This document shows positions 49,439 to 56,627 of a DNA stretch of 64,000 nt, piece by piece. The translations under genes were made by a program, and so were the position numbers. The DNA lies in contig JACKLI010000001.1 in NCBI GenBank assembly GCA_024235995.1, positions 3,286,001 through 3,350,000 of the forward strand, written 5' to 3'. This DNA is from Burkholderiaceae bacterium. Its GTDB lineage: Bacteria > Pseudomonadota > Gammaproteobacteria > Burkholderiales > Burkholderiaceae_C. Every line of letters begins with the position of its first letter. The first letter of the stretch is position 1. The notes beneath the pieces were generated by a model. It saw only the letters and a program-made list of their open reading frames with translations, ran no database searches and was not told the DNA's origin.

Positions 49439-49837
49439 TCAAGGCGCCAGCATCAGAATTTTGATCTGGCTGGGAACCAGCCGGCAGCCTGGCGCGTTGG
49501 TGCTGTTCTGCAGCGAAACACTGGTCATGCGCGTAGCCGGCAGGCCCTTGAGCAGGACCGTGAAGGCCCCCGTCAGGTGGCGGCTCGGCCCCATGACCGT
49601 TCCGGACGCCACGCCGGTGGCCAAACCGACGTTGTCGCCATTGGTCATCGGAATCGTCGTCCCCATGTTGTGCGCGGGCGCGCCGCAAAACAGGATGGTG
49701 GGCACATTGGGCACCGCCATGGGGCCGGCTGCGATGTCCGGGTACGGCAATGGCACGGGCACTCCGGGCGGCGACGGGGTCAGGCAGACATCGGGAAATG
49801 CGGTGTCCAGGCCGCCGAGTTGGCAATTGGCAAACAT
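49439..49837 (-). CDS. PAAR-like protein (DUF4150)
   Basis: This 132-residue protein has the DUF4150 PAAR-like fold: NVPTILFCGAPAHNMGTTIPM, then the Gly-rich SRHLTGAFTVLLKGLPATRM. Proteins of this family act as a spike tip or as an adaptor that sharpens VgrG and loads effectors. No toxin domain is fused to it. It sits at the downstream end of the PAAR-like/DUF3540/pentapeptide/DUF2169/vgrG module. Confidence 0.85.
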   Translation of the reverse strand: MFANCQLGGLDTAFPDVCLTPSPPGVPVPLPYPDIAAGPMAVPNVPTILFCGAPAHNMGTTIPMTNGDNVGLATGVASGTVMGPSRHLTGAFTVLLKGLPATRMTSVSLQNSTNAPGCRLVPSQIKILMLAP

Positions 49838-49855
49838 GGCTGGATCTCCCGTGAA

Positions 49856-50509
49856 TCAGCCCAGGTGGATCTGATCGCCGTCGGCCTTGAGCAGCTTCTC
49901 GGCATTGGCAATGACGGTGTGTGCCTGAAGTTGCAGGGTGTGGTCGGCGCGGTAGTCGATCTGGCGGCTGCGGACCTGGTCAGGCCCATCGACCATGCGC
50001 TGGCTCCAGCGCGAAAACTGCAGCACGCGCTCGGCAAACGACTCCAGCAGCTCGGCCGTCAGCTTGACGACCCCAAAGGACCAGGATGCCGTTTGCCCCA
50101 CGCCGCGCACCTGCTCGACGCTCATGTGAGCACTCTCCCCCTCAACGCTGAGCGTGCGGGCCCGCAGTGCCAGGGTGTCGGCCTGCAAGGTCAACGCGCC
50201 GCCCGGACTTTCAAGCACGGCCCCGGCCGGCAGGGACAGCGTGAGCGGCACATCGGCATCGCGCCGCAGGACGGCGGTGACAAAGGCGCCGCCATCGTCC
50301 GCGGCCATCCATGCCACCGTGTCACCGGTCGCCGGAAGCACCAGGCAGCTCGCGGCCCGCACCGCCTGCCGCGGCCCTTCAGCCGCGTCCAGGACAAGGC
50401 GGCCCTGCTCGGCGTCCACTCGAATCACGATCGCGGTGCCCGATGCCAGCATCGGCCGAGCCGATTCATGCGAGCTGATTTCATGTGCGTTCACAGCGGG
50501 GCTCCTCAT
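49856..50509 (-). CDS. DUF3540 family T6SS accessory protein
   Basis: This 217-residue protein of the DUF3540 family begins with an OB-like beta segment (SGTAIVIRVDAEQGRLVLDAA) and continues as beta-rich sequence with AGAVLESPGGALTLQADTLALRA (~95-118). It ends in a helical segment (LLESFAERVLQFSRWSQRMVDGPDQVR). The family occurs in T6SS modules next to DUF2169 and DUF4150 genes, but its function is unknown. Either the ATG at 50509 or the GTG at 50494 may start it; a GAGGAG lies 7 bp before the GTG. Confidence 0.75.
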   Translation of the reverse strand: MRSPAVNAHEISSHESARPMLASGTAIVIRVDAEQGRLVLDAAEGPRQAVRAASCLVLPATGDTVAWMAADDGGAFVTAVLRRDADVPLTLSLPAGAVLESPGGALTLQADTLALRARTLSVEGESAHMSVEQVRGVGQTASWSFGVVKLTAELLESFAERVLQFSRWSQRMVDGPDQVRSRQIDYRADHTLQLQAHTVIANAEKLLKADGDQIHLG

Positions 50510-50512
50510 TCT

Positions 50513-51571
50513 TCAAGCGGGATCAATCGATGGCTGCCAGCGTTCGGCCGTCAGCAGTTCCGGGTCGGACTCGAGCGCGCGCGCGCGATCCGAGAATTGG
50601 GCTTGGCGGTCCGATGCCTGGTGCAGCTTGGTGCGGTACAGGGTGCTGCCGCGCAGGTCGGCGCCGTCCAGGTCGGCGTGCGAAAAATCCGCGTACGTCA
50701 GCTCGCAATCACGTAGGCTCGCCTGCTTTAGCTTGGCGCCGGTCCAGTTGCTCTGGTACAGATCGGCGCCATCGAAACGACCCATGGCCGCCCGGGAGCC
50801 GCAAAACAGGGCCTGGCGCAGATGGGCGTGCTCGAAGCGCCCCTGCTCGATGTTTGCGTCGACGAACAGCGCCCCGGTGGCCTGCGCACCCGCCAGCACG
50901 ATGCCCGGGGCCTGGGCCTGCTGGAAGTTGACATGGTTCAGCCGCGCCTGGCTGAAGTCGCAACCGCTCAGGTCGGCGCCAATGAACTGCACGTTGTTCA
51001 GCGTACGGCCGGCAAACGACAGGCCGGCCAGCACGCTTTTCGTCATCACCACGGTGTCGAATGCCGCGTCACGAAAATCGGCCTGCCGCAGGTCACACTC
51101 CAACAGCACCGTGCGCGTCAACTGGCTGCGCGCAAAACCCAGCTTGCCCGTGCGGCAACTGGCCAGCGTGAGCTTGTCCAGCCTGCTCTCGTCAAACAGC
51201 ACCTGATCGAGTCGGCAGTCCGCAAGATTGACGAAGTCCAGCGTGCAGCGCACCAGCGCAAGGCCCTTGACCTCGCATTTCATCCAGGCCGCGTTGCGCA
51301 GCGCCGTGTCGGACATGGCCACGCGCTCGAGTCGGCATTCAAAAAACAGCACGCCACTGGCAATGCAGCCGCTCAGATCGGCATGCGCGAAGGTGCACCC
51401 GATGAACTGCGCATCGGTCAGATCGGCGCCCTGCAGCCTGGCCTGCGTAAAGTCGCAGCGCTCGAACAAGGTGGCCGACAGGTCGCACCGGGAAAAGTCC
51501 ATGCCCGTCAGCTTGCACTGACGCACCGGTTGCGCCTGCTGTACGGCATGCAGGACCTCGTCGCGTGTCAT
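50513..51571 (-). CDS. Pentapeptide-repeat protein
   Basis: This 352-residue protein consists almost wholly of A(D/N)Lxx-type pentapeptide repeats (e.g. ARLQGADLTDAQFIGCTFAHADLSGC, read here in parts), predicted to form a right-handed quadrilateral beta-helix. The ATG at 51571 (MTRDEVLHAVQQ) overlaps the upstream gene's stop by ATGA. It sits in the T6SS cargo module beside a DUF2169-pentapeptide fusion protein and probably acts as an effector scaffold or chaperone. No enzyme motif is present. Confidence 0.82.
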   Translation of the reverse strand: MTRDEVLHAVQQAQPVRQCKLTGMDFSRCDLSATLFERCDFTQARLQGADLTDAQFIGCTFAHADLSGCIASGVLFFECRLERVAMSDTALRNAAWMKCEVKGLALVRCTLDFVNLADCRLDQVLFDESRLDKLTLASCRTGKLGFARSQLTRTVLLECDLRQADFRDAAFDTVVMTKSVLAGLSFAGRTLNNVQFIGADLSGCDFSQARLNHVNFQQAQAPGIVLAGAQATGALFVDANIEQGRFEHAHLRQALFCGSRAAMGRFDGADLYQSNWTGAKLKQASLRDCELTYADFSHADLDGADLRGSTLYRTKLHQASDRQAQFSDRARALESDPELLTAERWQPSIDPA

Positions 51572-54222
51572 GGCGCGCGCCCCTTTGGCGCAGGCTCGCG
51601 CCACCGCGGATAGGTCCGCATGCGTGGCGTGAGCGCGCCATCAAAGCGCACGCCCGGCGCGACGCGCACGCGAGCGAAATCGCTTTGAAACAGATTGGCC
51701 TGGCAATAGTCGGTGCGGTCAAGCAGCGCATGCTGAAAAACCGCATCCATCAGGTTCGCCCCCTCGAAGCTGGTCGATACCAGCCGTGCTCGAACGAAGC
51801 GCGCCTGGCGCGCATCGCAACCGGCCAGGCTGGCGCCGCTCAAGTCGCACTCGCTGAAGTCGCAACCGGACAAGCGAGCGGCCCGAAAATCGGCATCGGC
51901 GAGCCGGGCGCCGCGAAAGCTCAGGCCTGGCAGCAGGGCAGCGCTGAAATTGCAGCGCTGCAGATCGCACTCCTGGGCAAAGCAGCCCGACTCGATACGC
52001 ATGTCGGAAAAATCGGCGCCCTGCGCCTTCAGCGTGACAAAAGCGCATTTGTCGAACGCCGAGCCACTGAAATCGACGCCGCTGACATCGCACTCGATGA
52101 ACGCGGCACGCCGCAGCCGCGCCCGGGCAAAGCTGAAGCCCCGCAGGTCGAGCTGGTGGAAGGTGATCAGGGTGTCGGCACGGGCGCCGGCACAGTCCAC
52201 GCCCAGCATCCGTGCATCTTCCAGGCGCACGTCATCCAGTTGGGTGTCGCGCCAGCTGACACCGTCCAGTTGCGCCTTGGCAAAAATGGCAGCCCTGAGA
52301 TCGGCCCCCTCGAAGTCGGACTTGACGATGTGCGCCGCACCCAGGTTGGCGCCGGCAAGCGCGGCGTGCTGCAGCTGGGTCGACAGCAGGTCGGCGTGGG
52401 CCAGCACCACGCCGCGCAGGTTGGCGCCGCGCAGGTTGGTGCCGCTCAGGTTGGTGCGCTCCATCAGGGCACCCTCGAAATTGGCGCCCGTCAGATCGAG
52501 GCCCGACAGGTCGGCGCCGGTCAAGTCCCAGCGGGCAAAGCCGCCGCCGGCCGCATGATGAGCCGCGACGCGCCGGCGCAGTGCCTGCGCCGCCTCACCG
52601 GCCAGCCGATCCACCGGGGGCTGGTAATGCGCCGTCAGGCGGTAGGCCAGAAGCTGCTTGGCCTCGCCCTCGCGCCAGCCGGACTGCAGTGGGCCATCGA
52701 CGACCATCTGCTCGAGCTCGACCACGCCCGCCTTGCCGGCCTTGCTGCCCTGGCCGGCTGCGATGTGGTCGCGAAAGCTCCCGAGCAGATCGTCGACGAA
52801 TGGCTTGGGTGGGCCCCGCGTCTGCAGGCCTGCCATTTCGCGCTCGATGGGGCCGAAATCCAGCCCCTGCTTCTGAAACAGCGCCTGGGTCTCACGCAGG
52901 CTCTCGGCCTTCTGGCGCTCGGCCTGCTGTCTGGTTTTTTCTGCTTTCGACTCGATGTCCGCGCGCATGCGCAGCAAATCGTCCAGGCTGCGCACCTGGG
53001 GTTCCGGCTCCCCCTTGGCGGGCGGGGCATGCGCGTCGGGGTCCAGCCCATGGCTGGCCACCTCGTCACGCGCCCGGGCACGCTCCTGCTCCGCACGCCT
53101 TTGCCCGCGCTCCAGCGCCCGGTTCTCGCGCGGAGAAAAGTCAACCAGCGGCACCACCAGGTCGGCCGGCATCAGATCGTCCTCGCGCAGCGCCTCGATG
53201 ACGCCGTTGTTCTTGTCCAGCCGCTTGTCGCGCACGTGCAGATAGTGCTCGGCCGACCGCGGTTGGCCCAGGCGCTCGATGGCCGCCAGCAAATGCACGA
53301 CATCGGCGCCGTCGTCCTCGGCGATCTCGTGCATGCCCTGGAAAGCCAGGATCACGCGCTCGGCATCGGGAAAGAACCACAAGGTATTGAGACGGGTCTT
53401 GATTTCCTTGAATTTCTCCTGCTGGCCCACGCGCTGCGTGACGAACGCCCGCATGCACAGTCCCGGCAGTTGCCCCTTCAGCTGCGCTTTCGCCGGATGG
53501 AGGTGGCGAAACGCGTATGCCTCCGTGCCGGTAAAAGGGGCATCCTGCTGTTGATCGTCCGGCGCCACGTTGAAAAAACGCCAGTCGGTGTCCGCCGCGA
53601 TGGCCGGAAACTGAGTCTTCAACCATGCGTCGTCATAGGTGCCCTGATGGCACTTGCGCTGAGGCCACAGGGGATCGATGGGGCCCAGTCCGGCTGGTTG
53701 CACGCGCTCGCGCGGTGAAGTCACGGGACACCGGGGGTCCTCCACGTTGGGCAGCCAGTGCAGGCGGACTCCCGCTTCGTTGGTCGGCCCAGCACCGCGG
53801 CCCAAGGGGTTTTCGGTCACCTCCTGGCCACCAAAGGCGCGCGACCAGGTCAGGGGTATGGACTCGAACGGCTGCGGTTCAGAGGGTGTGGCGCCGTTCC
53901 AGAATCGATCGCCATGCACCAGCAGGCGCTTTTGCAGTCGCCCCACCTCGACCTCGACGGCGCAGGCCCGCTGAGCCGGGCCAGGCGGGTATGCAACGCC
54001 GGAAACCAGGTACTCGGACCGGCTGCGCGGGATGCATTCGTCAAGCGGAGCCGCCGACTCGGGGCGCGACGCCCACAGCGGCCAAAGCTGCGTTTCGGGA
54101 AACACCTCGGGTATTGCACCCATGCCGACGCAAACCAACCCAGTCAGGCCCAGCATGGTCCGATCCCTGAACTCGAACGGACGGGCCAGGACCGAGATGG
54201 CAAGCGGCTTGAACACCTTCAT
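51568..54222 (-). CDS. DUF2169 domain protein fused to pentapeptide repeats
   Basis: This 884-residue protein has an N-terminal DUF2169 domain (~1-300; MKVFKPLAISVLARPFEFRDR and PLTWSRAFGGQEVTENPLGRG are typical). A charged, probably coiled-coil linker (~370-470, rich in Glu, Arg and Gln) and a C-terminal pentapeptide-repeat solenoid (~560-860) follow. DUF2169 proteins are T6SS chaperones or adaptors that join effectors to VgrG. It is encoded between vgrG (12 bp away) and the second pentapeptide gene (4-bp overlap). The size and fusion suggest a structural loading factor; the cognate effector is not recognisable. Confidence 0.82.
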   Translation of the reverse strand: MKVFKPLAISVLARPFEFRDRTMLGLTGLVCVGMGAIPEVFPETQLWPLWASRPESAAPLDECIPRSRSEYLVSGVAYPPGPAQRACAVEVEVGRLQKRLLVHGDRFWNGATPSEPQPFESIPLTWSRAFGGQEVTENPLGRGAGPTNEAGVRLHWLPNVEDPRCPVTSPRERVQPAGLGPIDPLWPQRKCHQGTYDDAWLKTQFPAIAADTDWRFFNVAPDDQQQDAPFTGTEAYAFRHLHPAKAQLKGQLPGLCMRAFVTQRVGQQEKFKEIKTRLNTLWFFPDAERVILAFQGMHEIAEDDGADVVHLLAAIERLGQPRSAEHYLHVRDKRLDKNNGVIEALREDDLMPADLVVPLVDFSPRENRALERGQRRAEQERARARDEVASHGLDPDAHAPPAKGEPEPQVRSLDDLLRMRADIESKAEKTRQQAERQKAESLRETQALFQKQGLDFGPIEREMAGLQTRGPPKPFVDDLLGSFRDHIAAGQGSKAGKAGVVELEQMVVDGPLQSGWREGEAKQLLAYRLTAHYQPPVDRLAGEAAQALRRRVAAHHAAGGGFARWDLTGADLSGLDLTGANFEGALMERTNLSGTNLRGANLRGVVLAHADLLSTQLQHAALAGANLGAAHIVKSDFEGADLRAAIFAKAQLDGVSWRDTQLDDVRLEDARMLGVDCAGARADTLITFHQLDLRGFSFARARLRRAAFIECDVSGVDFSGSAFDKCAFVTLKAQGADFSDMRIESGCFAQECDLQRCNFSAALLPGLSFRGARLADADFRAARLSGCDFSECDLSGASLAGCDARQARFVRARLVSTSFEGANLMDAVFQHALLDRTDYCQANLFQSDFARVRVAPGVRFDGALTPRMRTYPRWREPAPKGRAP

Positions 54223-54234
54223 GGCTGAGCCTGC

Positions 54235-56607
54235 CTACAGGAAGATCTTGAGGGTATCCATCTCGATTCCGGTCGCGTTGCTGAGTGCCTCAAGCGCCGC
54301 GATTTGCTCGACCTTGAGGGTGCCGGAAATCAGGTTGGCCCCCACTTTTTCAAGTTTGGCACCGATGACGGCGGAGCCGAATCCGGTGGTTTCGACCTTC
54401 AGGCCATTGGCTTCGGTGTTGATGGCCGTGCCGTTAAATTGAAAGCCGTACAAAATCGTGTTCTGGCCACCAATCTGACCCAGCGAAAAGTCAATGATCT
54501 TGGTGCCCCCCGGCGCAATGACGGTGAACCCCCCCGCAGCCGTAAACGTCGTCGGGCCGCCCGAGGTCACGGTGATGGCCCCTCCCACCGTTTGCGTCAA
54601 GGCGGCGCCCACGGTCTGCGTCACTGTTGCGCCCACCGTCTGAGTGAGCGCGGCGCCGATCGTCTCGGTGCGGGCGCTGCCAACCGACAGCGTGTCGCTG
54701 GCTGCCACCGTGTGGGTGCGGTTGGCGCCGACCGTCACCGTTTCGCTGGCCCCCACCTGTTCGGTGCGCGAGGCACCGATCGTGATGTCCTCGTTGACGC
54801 CGACCGATTCGGTGCGGTTCACGCCAATCGTGATCTTCTCGTTGTTGCCAACGGTTTCGGTGCGGTCGACACCAATCTTGGTGGTCTCGTTGTTGTCCAC
54901 CTTCTTGCTGCGGTCGTGAGCCACGTGATGGGTTTCATCGTTCTCGACCTCGATGTCGTAATTTTTCTCGGCGTGCAGATAAACCTGCTCGCTTCCCTTC
55001 TTGTCCTCGAACCGAAACTCGTTGAAATTGCTGGTGCCGCCCTTGGGCGTGGAGCGCGTCTTGAAGCCGCTTTGCGTGGGCGACTCGTAGGGGATAGGCT
55101 GGTCGTCGTTGTAGACGCGGCCCATGATGATGGGGCGGTCCGGATCGCCGTTGAGAAAATCGACGATCACTTCGTGGCCGATGCGGGGCGCGAAGTAGCC
55201 GCCCCAGCCCTTGCCCGCCCAGGGCTGCGACACGCGCACCCAGCAGGTGGATTTCTCGTTGCTTTCGTCGTAGCGATCCCAGTGGAAGTGCACCTTGACA
55301 CGGCCGAACTCATCCACGTGCAACTCTTCACCTTTGGGGCCCACCACGATGGCCGACTGCGGGCCCGGCATGCGTTTGCGCGGCGTCACGCGCGGCGGCC
55401 TGAAAGGCACGGACGGCGTGACCAGGCCCAGCACGAAGGATCGCGCGCCGCGCACGCCCACCTTGGGCTCCAGGGCCGATTCGACGATGCCGCGCAGCAC
55501 GTCCTGGCTGCCATCGCTCACCCCATCGCCGGCCAGCAAGGCATCGAAGGTGCTGGATGCGGCCGGCGCCGCCAGGCCGTCTCCCAGACCTTCGTAGCCC
55601 GGGTGACCGATCACGAAGGTGCACGAGGCGATGATGTATTCGCCGTTGCGGCTGGCATCCGGGTCGCCTTGGTACTTGAAGCTGCGCCCTGCGGCCACGT
55701 CGGACCACCCGGTCACGGCCCAATGCCGCTCGCGCCGGGACTGCAGTTCGTCGCCACGGCGCCGGCTGATCATGTCGCCGTCGTCGCTGGTGAAGTAGTC
55801 CCCCGGAAACTCGAACGCCTCGAAATCGGGCAGCTCGTGCTGGGCCGACACGTCGAGCTTGACGCCCAGATCCTTGCGGATGGTCTTGAAATTGCTGTCG
55901 GTGGCTGCCCACTTGCCGGTGTCCAGGCGTTTGCCGGCGATCCAGGTGCTGATCTCGTTGAAGCGCGCCTCGCCGCGGTCGAGCGAAATCCAGTCCAGCG
56001 TGCTCTCGGCCGGCAGCTTGTCATGGGCCACGCTGCTGACATCGGCCAGCAGCATGGTGCCGGGTGCGGCGTGCGCGTCGAACCAGTAGTAGATGCCTTC
56101 TTCTTCCAGCAGGCGGGAGAGAAAGTCGTGGTCGCTTTCCTCGAACTGCACGCAGTAGCGGTGCGGCTGGTGCGGGTCGATCACGTGGTCGGCGCGGGTC
56201 TTCTTGAAGCGCTTGATGGGACTGTCCTCGAACACGGCATCCAGCACGTCCAGCACCGGCTTGTCCTGCAGGATGCGGCTGTTGCGCCGCTTGGTCAGCA
56301 GCCAGAACCACGAGCGCAGGGTGATGCGGTACTCGAAGTAGCGCCCCACCTGCCGCACCCGCAGAAAGCGCACGGCATGCCCCTGGCAGTGGCGCTCGTG
56401 CCAGCCCTTGGAGCGGTCCTGGAACTTGACGACGACGTCGAAGGCGTAACCCAGAACATCCTTGGCCGCGATGCTCTTGTTCTCCGACAGCACCGTCAGC
56501 TCGTAGTGCGCCGACCGCGACAGGCTCTCGTGCCCCAGCACGCTCCAGAACTTGAGATCGGGCACGGCGGGCGCGTCACCCTTGATCTGAAACAATTCAT
56601 CGGCCAT
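54235..56607 (-). CDS. vgrG: Type VI secretion tip protein VgrG (TssI)
   Basis: This 790-residue spike protein has gp27-like domains (~1-390; FEESDHDFLSRLLEEEGIYYWF at ~155-176 is diagnostic) and a gp5-like OB fold (~400-490; STCWVRVSQPWAGKGWGGYF, PRIGHEVIVDFLNGDPDRP). It continues with a long needle of TxTVG-type repeats (~560-690). The final ~100 residues (from FTAAGGFTVIAPGG) show no toxin motif that I recognise. The DUF2169 adaptor gene follows immediately, so cargo is likely loaded by adaptors. Confidence 0.94.
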   Translation of the reverse strand: MADELFQIKGDAPAVPDLKFWSVLGHESLSRSAHYELTVLSENKSIAAKDVLGYAFDVVVKFQDRSKGWHERHCQGHAVRFLRVRQVGRYFEYRITLRSWFWLLTKRRNSRILQDKPVLDVLDAVFEDSPIKRFKKTRADHVIDPHQPHRYCVQFEESDHDFLSRLLEEEGIYYWFDAHAAPGTMLLADVSSVAHDKLPAESTLDWISLDRGEARFNEISTWIAGKRLDTGKWAATDSNFKTIRKDLGVKLDVSAQHELPDFEAFEFPGDYFTSDDGDMISRRRGDELQSRRERHWAVTGWSDVAAGRSFKYQGDPDASRNGEYIIASCTFVIGHPGYEGLGDGLAAPAASSTFDALLAGDGVSDGSQDVLRGIVESALEPKVGVRGARSFVLGLVTPSVPFRPPRVTPRKRMPGPQSAIVVGPKGEELHVDEFGRVKVHFHWDRYDESNEKSTCWVRVSQPWAGKGWGGYFAPRIGHEVIVDFLNGDPDRPIIMGRVYNDDQPIPYESPTQSGFKTRSTPKGGTSNFNEFRFEDKKGSEQVYLHAEKNYDIEVENDETHHVAHDRSKKVDNNETTKIGVDRTETVGNNEKITIGVNRTESVGVNEDITIGASRTEQVGASETVTVGANRTHTVAASDTLSVGSARTETIGAALTQTVGATVTQTVGAALTQTVGGAITVTSGGPTTFTAAGGFTVIAPGGTKIIDFSLGQIGGQNTILYGFQFNGTAINTEANGLKVETTGFGSAVIGAKLEKVGANLISGTLKVEQIAALEALSNATGIEMDTLKIFL

Positions 56608-56627
56608 GGCTTGTCATCCACAACGCA

